Positions 47,316 to 56,523 are shown, numbered from the stretch's first letter. The stretch is 64,000 nt of DNA from a virus (IMGVR_UViG_3300033156_000775:43030-107029); one strand, 5' to 3'. Notes: generated by a model not told the origin, from the sequence alone. Program-made: numbers and translations.

Positions 47316-47491
47316 TGAGGATGGAATTTGTAAGTGAAAGGAAAGTGTATTGTCCAAGGTGTGGTAGGTCCAGAGGAGTTGTCTTGTGGAAAGAGACTAT
47401 TAAAGACTCTACCTGGTACTATATCACCTGTAAGCATTGTCACTTGATATTTAGGATAGTAAATCTGGGAGTGTGGAGTGGATATGTCTGA
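47312..47491 (+). CDS. Zinc-ribbon protein (59 aa)
   Basis: VYCPRCGRSRGVVLWKETIK and YITCKHCHLIFRIV: two CxxC pairs, a classic zinc ribbon. Overlaps the genes on both sides. Confidence 0.6.
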   Translation: MMRMEFVSERKVYCPRCGRSRGVVLWKETIKDSTWYYITCKHCHLIFRIVNLGVWSGYV

Positions 47492-48500
47492 ATGGAAGAA
47501 CTTGGCTATTCCCTCAGAAGAAATTGAGGATGTAGCGTACTTTGTATATAGGAAGGGAACTAGAGTAGTCAAGAACATAGCTCTCAAGACCACTAGAGAA
47601 GTTATATTTCTTAACAGCCAGAGAGCTAGGAGACAGTTCCTTAACCATCTGGGTCTACCATTCCTGGACACTGAGCGTATCTATGACTATAGAGAGAGAA
47701 ACAGAGTTGTTAAGGAGGCCATAGAGAAGAGGTCTCGTCTTGAACGCTCAGGTAGAGCTTCAAAGCTGCTGTTTAGATGTAGGGAGCATCCTAGGTATGG
47801 TCTCCAAGCCTGGAGTGTAGTTACTGAGGAGTATGTTGAGATCCCAGTACCTGAAGCTAGGGACATGGCATTCAACATCCTAGAGAAGGTGGTTGGAGGA
47901 TACAAGCTTGAGCATTCATGGGACTCAGGGTCAGCATGGTACTACAGGGTTATCCTATACAAGGAAGATAAGCCATTAAAGGTAGGGGATATAGCCATCT
48001 GTGGGCTAGTATTCAAAATAGGATACTCAGGAGATAAGTCCCTAGCAGTGTATCCATACTGGAAGATCCTGTCATGTCTAAATGGACTGATGTCCCACCA
48101 TTCAATTCAGATCTATAGGGGAATACATAGAGGAGATAAAGAGAAGATACTGTCAAGGTTTAGATATGCCATCTATGAGGCTCTGGACAAGCTAATGGAG
48201 CTAGCTCCAATAATCGATAAGGCTAAGTCTCCAATTTCTGAAGCTGAAGAACGAGCTATGCTAGAGAAAGTGCTACGTAAGTACCCCCAGCATGTTCAGG
48301 AAAAAATATGGTATTTACTACGTTCAAAGTATAGGGATGAGACTGGAGTGTACAAGCTGTCACAAGCATTGTCTGATGTAGCCTCACATGGAATAGGGAT
48401 TACTGATAGATATGCTCAGGAGCTGTCTAAAGATGCCTATAGACTTATAACCCGGTGTAGTCCGGACTACACAGAAATAAAAGGAAATGGTAGAGAATGA
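47484..48500 (+). CDS. DUF932-like protein (338 aa)
   Basis: The middle, DIAICGLVFKIGYSGDKSLA, YPYWKILSCLNGLMSHHSIQ and RGIHRGDKEKILSRFRYAIY, resembles DUF932 (phage/plasmid LGT_TIGR03299-type) proteins: .L.V.N...G...C.NGM......H.G. Function of that family is unknown. A perfect palindrome near the end gives RCSPDYTE. Confidence 0.5.
   Translation: MSEWKNLAIPSEEIEDVAYFVYRKGTRVVKNIALKTTREVIFLNSQRARRQFLNHLGLPFLDTERIYDYRERNRVVKEAIEKRSRLERSGRASKLLFRCREHPRYGLQAWSVVTEEYVEIPVPEARDMAFNILEKVVGGYKLEHSWDSGSAWYYRVILYKEDKPLKVGDIAICGLVFKIGYSGDKSLAVYPYWKILSCLNGLMSHHSIQIYRGIHRGDKEKILSRFRYAIYEALDKLMELAPIIDKAKSPISEAEERAMLEKVLRKYPQHVQEKIWYLLRSKYRDETGVYKLSQALSDVASHGIGITDRYAQELSKDAYRLITRCSPDYTEIKGNGRE
48455..48472. 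repeat. Dispersed 18-bp palindrome, perfect copy
   Basis: GTGTAGTCCGGACTACAC within the last codons of the DUF932-like gene. Confidence 0.92.
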
Positions 48501-48745
48501 GTAACGATACAGTTTGGGTAGTCCTTGAAGCTAAAGACACTAGTTCTCTTCTATATGAAATAGAAGGAAAGGAGCTTGAATGGCACCAGAAGTATGGACG
48601 GGACAAGTGTAAGTTTGGCAGTCAATGTGTCCACTGTTGTCCGATTTGCTGTTGCATAATCGAAGATATCAAGGATGAAGAAGGGAGGCTAATCGGCTTT
48701 AGACTTATGGGAATGAGGTTTGAACCGAAGAAGGAGGAGAAATAA
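48497..48745 (+). CDS. Cys-rich small protein (82 aa)
   Basis: Contains DKCKFGSQCVHCCPICCCII, eight Cys in twenty residues, a dense metal or Fe-S binding cluster, between two ordinary alpha/beta parts. ATGA overlap with the upstream gene. Function unknown. Confidence 0.6.
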   Translation: MSNDTVWVVLEAKDTSSLLYEIEGKELEWHQKYGRDKCKFGSQCVHCCPICCCIIEDIKDEEGRLIGFRLMGMRFEPKKEEK

Positions 48746-49026
48746 TGCTGATTACTAGCAGAGAAGTCTCAGTAGATGTAGAGGGAGACAGTGTACAGGA
48801 GTGTATAAGGAACTTCTTTAGGCCAGATGGACAGGTAATTCCCTTCAGAATAGTTCCTAGCTTGTATAATTTAGGACTAATAAATGGGCAGGTTGCCGTA
48901 GCCAATCTGCTTAGGACAATATTTGGATCTGACACTCCAATAGGATCAGCCATAATTGAGGCTAGATCTATCCTTAAGCAGTTAGCTGAAGAGGACAGAT
49001 GGATGACAGACTGGAATAGGAAGTGA
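48745..49026 (+). CDS. Hypothetical protein (93 aa)
   Basis: One-base overlap with its neighbour; GGAGGAG upstream. MLITSREVSVDVEGDSVQEC, then FRIVPSLYNLGLINGQVAVA: strands then helices. No family recognised. Confidence 0.5.
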   Translation: MLITSREVSVDVEGDSVQECIRNFFRPDGQVIPFRIVPSLYNLGLINGQVAVANLLRTIFGSDTPIGSAIIEARSILKQLAEEDRWMTDWNRK

Positions 49027-49030
49027 GAAC

Positions 49031-49336
49031 ATGGATATGGAGAACAAAAGCTTTGATATCCTTGTTCCAATTAATGTGGAAAGGTCTAAGCATATTATAA
49101 TTACCCTGCTTCCAGAAGCTGTAAAAGATATCTTTGATGAAATTGTTAAGATGAGAACTAGAGGGCTAGATGTTACTGGAGTCATAGTAAATGAAAAAGC
49201 ATTTACCACTAAGTCCTCATATGCTGATTTCCATAGGGTGCTGGAAAGGTTCAATCAGAGAATGATAGGTACAATATTTGGATGCAAAGTATTCCTGTAC
49301 TTGGGAGCTCCAAGGGTATTTGCAATTGGAGAATAA
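49031..49336 (+). CDS. Hypothetical protein (101 aa)
   Basis: FDILVPINVERSKHIIITLL, AVKDIFDEIVKMRTRGLDVT, GTIFGCKVFLYLGAPRVFAI: alternating strands and helices. GTGAGAACATGGAT region; an internal ATG at the second codon pair is possible. Unknown function. Confidence 0.5.
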   Translation: MDMENKSFDILVPINVERSKHIIITLLPEAVKDIFDEIVKMRTRGLDVTGVIVNEKAFTTKSSYADFHRVLERFNQRMIGTIFGCKVFLYLGAPRVFAIGE

Positions 49337-49354
49337 AATGGAGGACATTATAGC

Positions 49355-50038
49355 TTGACAATTATTATGGATAGCAATGAAGCTTCAGAAGCTCCAGCAA
49401 TAAAGCAGAAGCTTAGGGAAAGAGGGATTAGAGTAGAAGTCCAGCATCTAGAGGTAGGAGACTACATTATTGGAGGACTATGTGTAGAGAGAAAGGACAT
49501 TGATGACTTCATAGCTTCAGTGAATGACAGGAACAACCGTTACTGGAACCAGCTGTATAATATGAAGCTTAATTATGACAGGAGAATTCTATATGTGGTT
49601 GGACAGTATCCTAGAAGGGTACCTAAGTATAAGAACAGACCATTCCTCCTACATGACTTCATGGTTTGGGTGTCATGTACATCATACTATTCATATCAGG
49701 TTCCTGTAATCCATGTCTTTACTTTAGATGAGTTCATAGACCATCTAGTCTGCTACCACAACAGATATGGCAAACTAGGTAAGTCTATTAGACCACTAAG
49801 AGCTAAGAAGGTTAAGCGGACTACATTTCAGATCTGCAGTGACATATATTCCATGTTCCCTGGTATTGGAAGACAGGTAGCTGATGAGCTTGCTAGGGAA
49901 TATTCACTACATAAGTTTTTTAATATGGACAGAGATCTAATGTCCAAAGTCAAAGTTGGGAAGCGTAGGTTAGGCATTAGGGGAGAACGTATGTATGACA
50001 TTATCCATTACGATCATAAATTAGAAGAGGTGAAGTGA
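49355..50038 (+). CDS. XPF/Hef-like (ERCC4) structure-specific nuclease
   Basis: 227 residues. MTIIMDSNEASEAPAIKQKL begins an ERCC4 domain with GDYIIGGLCVERKDIDDFIA (GDY..G, ERK..D catalytic motif), and DRRILYVVGQ. A C-terminal HhH2-like part (IYSMFPGIGRQVADELAREY) binds DNA. Stand-alone archaeal XPF type without helicase. It would cut branched or flapped DNA in viral recombination. Confidence 0.88.
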   Translation: MTIIMDSNEASEAPAIKQKLRERGIRVEVQHLEVGDYIIGGLCVERKDIDDFIASVNDRNNRYWNQLYNMKLNYDRRILYVVGQYPRRVPKYKNRPFLLHDFMVWVSCTSYYSYQVPVIHVFTLDEFIDHLVCYHNRYGKLGKSIRPLRAKKVKRTTFQICSDIYSMFPGIGRQVADELAREYSLHKFFNMDRDLMSKVKVGKRRLGIRGERMYDIIHYDHKLEEVK

Positions 50039-50361
50039 AATTGGATTTGGAAAAGTCTGAAGTAAGTAGATCTGAAAAAGAACCAGTCCTAAGAGACTCG
50101 TTTACAAATCTACTAGAAATGTTAGACATCATAGACGATATTTGGGAAAGGATAGATCTCCTCCATGCTATGATGGATGTTAGCTTTGAGGAGTGGGAGC
50201 CTAAACCGTCAGCTAGACCTGTCCATGAAAAGAACTTTAGATTTGGAATGTACAGTCTATCTAACTTCATACAATGTCAACTTGTAGAGATAAAGCTGAG
50301 TCTGGACAATCTGATCTCTAAATTTGTTACAGAAAAACCTCAGGCACATGAATCATGTTAA
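50035..50361 (+). CDS. Hypothetical acidic helical protein (108 aa)
   Basis: Start overlaps the nuclease stop. LLEMLDIIDDIWERIDLLHA and MYSLSNFIQCQLVEIKLSLD: helical. Unknown; possibly a nuclease accessory. Confidence 0.5.
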   Translation: MKLDLEKSEVSRSEKEPVLRDSFTNLLEMLDIIDDIWERIDLLHAMMDVSFEEWEPKPSARPVHEKNFRFGMYSLSNFIQCQLVEIKLSLDNLISKFVTEKPQAHESC

Positions 50362-50384
50362 CAAAAATAAAGGAGGAATGAGAC

Positions 50385-51377
50385 ATGAGTAATGTTCCGA
50401 ATGAATATGTAGAGAAAATAAGGAAGTGGGCTGAGAAATACGCTATACCGTTAGGAGAGCTGGAAACAGAGCTTACTGAGAACTATGCTAGTGTCACAGA
50501 GGAGCATCCTAGCTACTCTGATGGTAGAAAGTGGAAAATAGCCTACAAGAGGCTAAGGGCTAGGATAATCAGTGAAGAGGAAGCTCCATTCAGTCCAGCT
50601 GTCATGTACACAGCCATGTTCTGTGGAGCTGAGAAGCTTAAGAACTCTATAGACCAGAAGAAAGCCAGGATACTAAGAATGTCCAAGGCAGATCAGCTAA
50701 GATACCATCCGGACGAGGACACATGGATAGATCCTAACACTGGAGAGGCCATAGATGACAGCACACCAGTATGGGTAAGGACATTCTATGGTATAGGTAA
50801 TGCAGGTGGAGACCTAGATCCGGCTAGAGCTGCATTCCTAAAGCTAGAGGCATGGAGAGACCAAGCACAATCAATTGAATATGATCCATATACTGTCTAT
50901 AAGTTCAGAGCTGTAAGTAAAGCTCAGAAGGCATCTAAGGATTGGTATTTAGGGGCTACCACAGCCACCAAGCTAAGACCCCATTCTAAACAGCTAGGTG
51001 AAGAAGAGCTAGTAGATTTCCTAACAAAGCTAGTGGAGAACCGTCAGCTGAAGCTCTTCAAGAGCAAAAGGGACATATTGACACTAGCTAAGACATGGGA
51101 AGGCTTCCAGGATCCAGTGTTCATTGAAGCTGAGGTTGGAAGGATAAGGATGAGGGAGAACAGTGACTCCAATGTGGTGGATCTACTGGACATTGATGAG
51201 GAGGGAGGAGCCATTATGCAGGCATATGTACCTAAGTATCTGGAGATAGACTTCACTGAGGGACAGGATGTGCTGTTCCTAGCTACATTTGGAGAGATAA
51301 CATTCCGTACTGGGAGGTCTAGGCTAGCAGCGTTTGTACGTGGATTCATCAGTCTACCAGAGGGAATTGAGATATAG
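50385..51377 (+). CDS. Putative ssDNA-binding/replication protein (330 aa)
   Basis: Preceded by AAAGGAGGAATGAGAC, a strong ribosome site. Helical N-terminal third, then strand-rich C-terminus (AYVPKYLEIDFTEGQDVLFL, FGEITFRTGRSRLAAFVRGF) that could be OB-like. Located among DNA repair genes. This is a weak inference; the family is not recognised. Confidence 0.45.
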   Translation: MSNVPNEYVEKIRKWAEKYAIPLGELETELTENYASVTEEHPSYSDGRKWKIAYKRLRARIISEEEAPFSPAVMYTAMFCGAEKLKNSIDQKKARILRMSKADQLRYHPDEDTWIDPNTGEAIDDSTPVWVRTFYGIGNAGGDLDPARAAFLKLEAWRDQAQSIEYDPYTVYKFRAVSKAQKASKDWYLGATTATKLRPHSKQLGEEELVDFLTKLVENRQLKLFKSKRDILTLAKTWEGFQDPVFIEAEVGRIRMRENSDSNVVDLLDIDEEGGAIMQAYVPKYLEIDFTEGQDVLFLATFGEITFRTGRSRLAAFVRGFISLPEGIEI

Positions 51378-51394
51378 TGTAGTCCGGACTACAC
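51377..51394. repeat. Dispersed 18-bp palindrome, perfect copy
   Basis: GTGTAGTCCGGACTACAC immediately after the stop of the 330-residue gene. Confidence 0.92.
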
Positions 51395-51408
51395 AATATG
51401 GAGGAGAG

Positions 51409-51594
51409 ATGTTGAGTACACCTGAAAAATGTCCACTGATCAAAACATGTAAAGAGAAGGTACCCAAAGACATCTTTGAAGACATATGTATGACTCCTGG
51501 ATGGATTTACTGTGAAAGTGCAGTTGAGGAAGCTAAGAAACACTTCAAGCTCCCTAGAGAATGGATGAAAGAGTATGAGGAGGAGATGGAGTAA
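51409..51594 (+). CDS. Small Cys-containing protein (61 aa)
   Basis: ATG at 51409 after GGAGGAG. KCPLIKTCKEKV, DICMTPGWIYCESA: four Cys, with the pattern of a small Fe-S or zinc domain. Its TAA overlaps the next ATG. Confidence 0.55.
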   Translation: MLSTPEKCPLIKTCKEKVPKDIFEDICMTPGWIYCESAVEEAKKHFKLPREWMKEYEEEME

Positions 51595-52652
51595 TGGAAG
51601 TGAAGGATATATTAAGTGATCTTATCACTGAAGTTACATTGTACTTTGGAGAGCCCTGGAGATACAAGAACACTGAGGGAGTTATCCTCCCAATAATAGC
51701 TAGGGCTTCATGGGAAAGGAACTATGTCCTACTTTCGGAGGTACAGGACCAGGTTAAGATAACTGACACTGGAAGCATCAGTAAGCTAAATGTAGAGAAC
51801 AGCTCTGACAAGAATGTCCTCATTAGAACTGGAGAAATGTTAAAAGGGGCTTCAACTCAGCCAAGGACATTCCAGCGTTCAGCTGTCATAGCTCCTAACA
51901 AGAAGAGCCTCATAGACGTAAGATGTATTCAAGCTTCACACCCAATATTGCCTAGTAGCAGATTCACAGCTACTGGATGGTATACTCCTAAAGAGGTCAA
52001 TGAAGTCCTACTGTCTTCTTATTATACTCATAATAGGCAGGGTGCTGTATGGCAATGCATCAACAGTATCAGCACTACATATCATGCATTAGTGTCAGCA
52101 TCAAGTCCAGAGCTAGCTACTTCTCTTAGCTACACAGATTCTCTGATAGATGCTCAGAGGACTTTGGAGTCTGGACTCAAAGTGCTAAGTGAAATGATTA
52201 GCCATGTCCCCATACATTCCAAGCAGGTAGGAGCTGTATTCTTCAAGGGAAACAAACTACTAGGGCTAGAGATGTTTGACAGTCCAGATTCATGGAATGC
52301 TTCGTATGAAGCTGCTATCAAGAAGTATGGTTACAACCTAACAAGCCCAGTGGATGAGTCAGTGCTAGATGTCAAAGTTAGAGCTGAAGTTGTAAAGAAG
52401 AAGGCTAAGGAGTTCATTAGGAAAATCATTGAATCCAAGATACATGACAAGGTAGAAACTGGGCTCTATGAGTCCGCAATATTGGAGAGCAAGGATATAG
52501 TTGGTGAATATGTAAGGATGGACGACAGAGTAATCTATTTAGTGGCATTAGCAAAGGATCCTAGCCAAAAGCCTCCTAGCACCAGGACTTTTCCATCAAC
52601 ACAGACAATTACGTTTCCTGATGTGACATTCACAGGCTGGAGTGTGGAATGA
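51594..52652 (+). CDS. ARPP-1-like domain protein (352 aa)
   Basis: The central region KITDTGSISKLNVENSSDKN, VLIRTGEMLKGASTQPRTFQ, RSAVIAPNKKSLIDVRCIQA closely follows the ARPP-1 (DUF6569) pattern of V.N.S...VLI..GE.L.G..Q.R......I.P.....I.V.C.E. Such proteins occur near ADP-ribosylation and rhodanese/phosphatase genes; their activity is not known. Overlaps the ParB-like gene by ATGA. Confidence 0.65.
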   Translation: MEVKDILSDLITEVTLYFGEPWRYKNTEGVILPIIARASWERNYVLLSEVQDQVKITDTGSISKLNVENSSDKNVLIRTGEMLKGASTQPRTFQRSAVIAPNKKSLIDVRCIQASHPILPSSRFTATGWYTPKEVNEVLLSSYYTHNRQGAVWQCINSISTTYHALVSASSPELATSLSYTDSLIDAQRTLESGLKVLSEMISHVPIHSKQVGAVFFKGNKLLGLEMFDSPDSWNASYEAAIKKYGYNLTSPVDESVLDVKVRAEVVKKKAKEFIRKIIESKIHDKVETGLYESAILESKDIVGEYVRMDDRVIYLVALAKDPSQKPPSTRTFPSTQTITFPDVTFTGWSVE

Positions 52653-53521
52653 AATTGGTTGACTTTAGGGAAAGGTTGAAATGGGTTACACCTGGAGAAT
52701 GGGAGCTAATAAAGATCCCAGTAGAGGACATCAGGGGAATATCAAAGTTTAATGTTAGACAGATAGCTCCTGAGATGGAGATAGACATTCTAGCTAAATC
52801 CCTTAAAGTATCTGGGATCAACATAGTCCCAGTTGTCCTTGATGAGAACAATGAGGTCATAGCTGGTGGACGTAGATACATGGCTGCTAAACGTGCAGGG
52901 ATAAAGGAGCTATTTGCCATTAGGAAACCTATGAATGAGAAGGAAAAGCTAGTATACTCGATGATTGAGAATGTAGTCCGTCTAGACTTACATCCAGAGG
53001 ACAAGTTCAACTTTGCACTGAAGATGCGTAGAGCAGGGTTCAATGTAACAGAGATAGCTGAGATCCTAGGTGTGCATAGGCTCACAGTTACTGAGTGGCT
53101 AAAGTGGCATGACATCCCACCAATATTACAGGAAACAGAAGAAGGGGCTAGGAGATACCAACAACTATCACAGAGGACTAGAAAGAAAGTTAGACCACTC
53201 CTCAAGAAGGAGCCATTCAGGAAGAATGTTGACAGTGCAGTTAAGCTGATGAAGGTGGCTGAGAAGGGACCTACAAGGGAAGTGGAGCAGATACAGAAGG
53301 AGACTAATCTTGGGCTGTATCCAAACATGGACTTCCATGAGGAGATAGCTGAGCATGAGGAGGAATATTCTCTACACCACATCAGGTTCCATAAGGATCT
53401 AGAAAGGAGGCTAGTTAAGGTCTTCAGATATATGGGATGTGGCTTCTCAGATGGTGTAGTAGCCCTGCTAGAGGAGATACTACCAGATAAAGAGAAAGAA
53501 CTGGGGATAGTACCTAGTTGA
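52649..53521 (+). CDS. parB: ParB/Spo0J-like DNA-binding protein
   Basis: 290 residues. N-terminal ParB/Srx fold: IPVEDIRGISKFNVRQI, NIVPVVLDENNEVIAGGRRY (variant of the GERR CTP-binding motif), MIENVVRLDLHPED (the ENxxR motif). Then the helix-turn-helix FNVTEIAEILGVHRLTVTEW and a charged C-terminal part. It would bind a palindromic parS-like site and spread. No ParA ATPase is evident in the window. A candidate reader of the dispersed palindrome. Confidence 0.88.
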   Translation: MKLVDFRERLKWVTPGEWELIKIPVEDIRGISKFNVRQIAPEMEIDILAKSLKVSGINIVPVVLDENNEVIAGGRRYMAAKRAGIKELFAIRKPMNEKEKLVYSMIENVVRLDLHPEDKFNFALKMRRAGFNVTEIAEILGVHRLTVTEWLKWHDIPPILQETEEGARRYQQLSQRTRKKVRPLLKKEPFRKNVDSAVKLMKVAEKGPTREVEQIQKETNLGLYPNMDFHEEIAEHEEEYSLHHIRFHKDLERRLVKVFRYMGCGFSDGVVALLEEILPDKEKELGIVPS

Positions 53522-53955
53522 GGAGTAAGAAACTAGTGGACATCGAAATTAAGAGAGCTTTGGATTTTGCTATGAAGCTAGCTTTGACATTTAGGAGTAG
53601 GGTTGGAGCAGTTCTAGTAGCCGAGAACAACAGGGTATTTCTGGGATTCAATATTGAGAACTACTGTCACAAAGGCTACCATGCAGAGGAGACAGCTCTC
53701 ATAAATGCCCTACTACATGGATATAGAGGCATAATGCTTAAAGAGCTCTATTTGACATATGACTTCCATGAACACTCAGAGAATATCTATCCAATGTGTG
53801 GACATTGTAGGCAGCTATACTGGGAGTTTACCCATCCAGACCTATTTGTCACGGTAGTAAATCAGAAAGGAGAAATAATGTACAGTGGGAAGCTTTCAGA
53901 GCTATATCCTTTCCCATATCCAAGAATAGATAGAAATGTAGTCCGGACTACATGA
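53518..53955 (+). CDS. Cytidine/deoxycytidylate deaminase
   Basis: 145 residues, TTG start overlapping the ParB stop. Zinc site: NYCHKGYHAEETALINALL (HAE) and NIYPMCGHCRQLYWEF (PCxxC type, here MCGHC). Makes uridine/dUMP precursors or edits nucleic acid; pairs with RNR genes in nucleotide supply. Ends exactly in palindrome-encoded NVVRTT. Confidence 0.85.
   Translation: MRSKKLVDIEIKRALDFAMKLALTFRSRVGAVLVAENNRVFLGFNIENYCHKGYHAEETALINALLHGYRGIMLKELYLTYDFHEHSENIYPMCGHCRQLYWEFTHPDLFVTVVNQKGEIMYSGKLSELYPFPYPRIDRNVVRTT
53936..53953. repeat. Dispersed palindrome, exact 16-bp core
   Basis: ATGTAGTCCGGACTACAT forming the last codons and stop region of the deaminase gene. Confidence 0.9.
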
Positions 53956-53967
53956 GGAGCTTAACGT

Positions 53968-56508
53968 ATGGCTATTGAACTATCCTTGTGCAACATCGAT
54001 TACCAAATACATGATGACAAGCCAATAGTCTATTTATTTACTAGAGACTCTAATGGAAAACAGATTATAATTCCAGATGACACCTTCGAGCCATACTTCT
54101 ATGTTGAAAGTAGGGCTCTATTAGACCCTAGAATAAGGAAGATCATTGGTATCCTTGGAAAGGAGCTTTCTCCTAGGGTTAAGAGAATAGACTTTGAATA
54201 TCATGGCCTCACTAGGCTAGGAGTCTCAGAGCTAGCTAGGGTAACCTGTAGGGTTCCTGGTGATGTGGCTGAGATAAGGAGGAAGCTTCATAGTCTTAGC
54301 CCTCCTATAGAGACGTTTGAAGCTGACATCCTATTTGTCCTCAGATACCTAATTGATAGAGGAATAAAGTGTGGAGTCCTATACGATCCTATATCTAGAA
54401 AGGTTCTAGGTCCAGCTGAACCCGAGAGCAATTATAGAGTCCTGTTCATAGACATTGAAGTCCTAGCTAAGAACCAACGTGAGCTGCAAAAGTATCGGGG
54501 ACCTGTCATAATAGTTGGCTTTTATGACTCCTATACTAGACAGTATTTTGTCCATTATACTGGCCATTATCCGCTTAGAGGGTTATCGTCTCATTTCAAG
54601 TACCATCCCAATGAAACATCATTGCTACAGAGCATTATTGACTATCTTTCTAACGAGGATACTAGACCAGACTTTATCCTTTCCTTCACCACTTTTGATA
54701 TGATATATCTTCTTAGGAGGATGATCTTCAAGGGGCTAGACTACAGAGCTATCTCTCCAATTAGACATGTCAAGATAGATAGCAGGAGACACCAGATCCT
54801 GATAGGTGGGATGGAGTACCTGGACATTGGAGAGATATATCGGACTTTGTATCGTAGACATGCCAAGTACTTTTCATTAGAAGATATCTGTAGAGTAGCT
54901 TTGGGACACAGATATAGGAAGATACCTCTAAAGTATGGAGATGTATACAATACTTGGCTGATGGACAGGAGAGATGTAGTATTCTACAACCTCAGAGACG
55001 TATATTTGATAAAGAAGCTTGCATACCACACTGCCTTGTTAGAGTCCCTTGATGTTATTAGACGTAAGATAGGAGTTAGAATGTCAGATGCCCTTACTCC
55101 TTCTAGGATAGCTGACGTTGCACACCTAAGGCTCCTACATGGAAAAGTAGCCCTTCCAACCAGACCTATAGAGAAGCCTGAGCATCTAGATCGGTTGAAG
55201 TACAAGGGAGCTGAAGTATTCGAATGTAAGGGAGGTATCTATGATAATGTCTTGGGAATAGACTGGGAAGCTATCTACACTAACGTCATGAAAGCATTCA
55301 ATATTGGGTACAATACACTAGATCCATATGGCAAGCTAAAGATAGATGAGAGTCATAGGTTTAAGTCTCCAGATGAGGAGGAAAGCTGGACAGTCCAAAT
55401 TATAAAGGATATTGAACCATTGCTTCAGGAGAATAAAAGGCTAATCAAGGAGGCCCAGAAAGCAGGTGATGAACGGCTAGTAAACTTGTTGAAGGCTAAG
55501 CGTCTAGGCTTGAAAGCAATATTGCATGGCCAGTATGGCTACTTTGGCTTTAAAGGGGACCCTAAGAAAGGATATCCAGCATCTAGATTGCTATGCATCA
55601 CCATTGCTGAAGCAATAGCCATGGTCCCTAGAATAATACAGGAAGAAGGAGTTAAAAGGGCAGCTGATGAGTTAGGTTATGAGCTAATATATGGGGATAC
55701 TGATTCATTATACGTTAAGCTTCCACCTAACACAAGTCCAGAAACAGTGAGAGATCAGTTTCAAGAAAAGCTATCGGAGTTTATTAGGAAGAGATGGAAC
55801 ATTGACCCTGGATACTTCAAGCTTGATATCGATGTTCTATTCAAGCGTGTGATCTTCCTATCTAAGAAACGATATGCAGGGATAGATAGCAATGACATGA
55901 TTGTCAATAAGGGACTGGAAATAGTCAGGAGAGACCAGTCTATACTTACATCTAGAACTCAGGAAGGACTTATCAGACATATCTTTAAAGAGAGCAGTAG
56001 GGAAGCAATTAAGAGATTTGTAGCTGAGCAAGTAAGCAGGATGTATTCAGCTCCATTGATGGAAATAGCTGTCCCAGCTAACCTGAGACATAGAGTTGAA
56101 GAGTACAAGACTAGCTCCCAGCATCTAAAGGCATTTGTGTTTTCCAGGGACTATCTCAATATCCCATTAGCTGAGGGAGAAAGATTCTACTATGTCCTAA
56201 TCAAGCCTATAAACGCTAGGTGTAAGATTAGGATAGGTGACAAGACACGGACATTCACCCCTGATGGTGTAGCCTTCACTCATCCAGACCAGATAGCTGG
56301 GGAGCTAAGTATGAGGGTTGAGAGCACACTACTAGATTTCTTCAACACCCAGATGAACAGCAAGGTTCAGCTGGAAATAGATTATGAACGGATGGTGGAC
56401 AAGACAATAAAAGGGAAAGTTCTACCTTTCCTGGAATTGTTACATATATCATGGGAAGAAATTATGGATGAAGTTTGCAAGATGAGAAGTCTAAATAGAT
56501 TAAGCTAG
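53968..56508 (+). CDS. polB: Family B DNA polymerase
   Basis: 846 residues, a full-length replicative type. Exonuclease motifs: VLFIDIEVLAKN (Exo I, DxE), FTTFDMIYLLRR (Exo II-like), FYNLRDVYLIKKL (Exo III region). Polymerase motif A region VLGIDWEAIYTN (usual DFxSLYP, here DWEAIYT), motif B LKAILHGQYGYFG, motif C ELIYGDTDSLYVK, and KKRYAG. The DWEAIYTN variant in motif A is unusual. GAGGAGCTTAACGT precedes the ATG. Confidence 0.92.
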   Translation: MAIELSLCNIDYQIHDDKPIVYLFTRDSNGKQIIIPDDTFEPYFYVESRALLDPRIRKIIGILGKELSPRVKRIDFEYHGLTRLGVSELARVTCRVPGDVAEIRRKLHSLSPPIETFEADILFVLRYLIDRGIKCGVLYDPISRKVLGPAEPESNYRVLFIDIEVLAKNQRELQKYRGPVIIVGFYDSYTRQYFVHYTGHYPLRGLSSHFKYHPNETSLLQSIIDYLSNEDTRPDFILSFTTFDMIYLLRRMIFKGLDYRAISPIRHVKIDSRRHQILIGGMEYLDIGEIYRTLYRRHAKYFSLEDICRVALGHRYRKIPLKYGDVYNTWLMDRRDVVFYNLRDVYLIKKLAYHTALLESLDVIRRKIGVRMSDALTPSRIADVAHLRLLHGKVALPTRPIEKPEHLDRLKYKGAEVFECKGGIYDNVLGIDWEAIYTNVMKAFNIGYNTLDPYGKLKIDESHRFKSPDEEESWTVQIIKDIEPLLQENKRLIKEAQKAGDERLVNLLKAKRLGLKAILHGQYGYFGFKGDPKKGYPASRLLCITIAEAIAMVPRIIQEEGVKRAADELGYELIYGDTDSLYVKLPPNTSPETVRDQFQEKLSEFIRKRWNIDPGYFKLDIDVLFKRVIFLSKKRYAGIDSNDMIVNKGLEIVRRDQSILTSRTQEGLIRHIFKESSREAIKRFVAEQVSRMYSAPLMEIAVPANLRHRVEEYKTSSQHLKAFVFSRDYLNIPLAEGERFYYVLIKPINARCKIRIGDKTRTFTPDGVAFTHPDQIAGELSMRVESTLLDFFNTQMNSKVQLEIDYERMVDKTIKGKVLPFLELLHISWEEIMDEVCKMRSLNRLS

Positions 56509-56523
56509 GGTGATAAATATATA

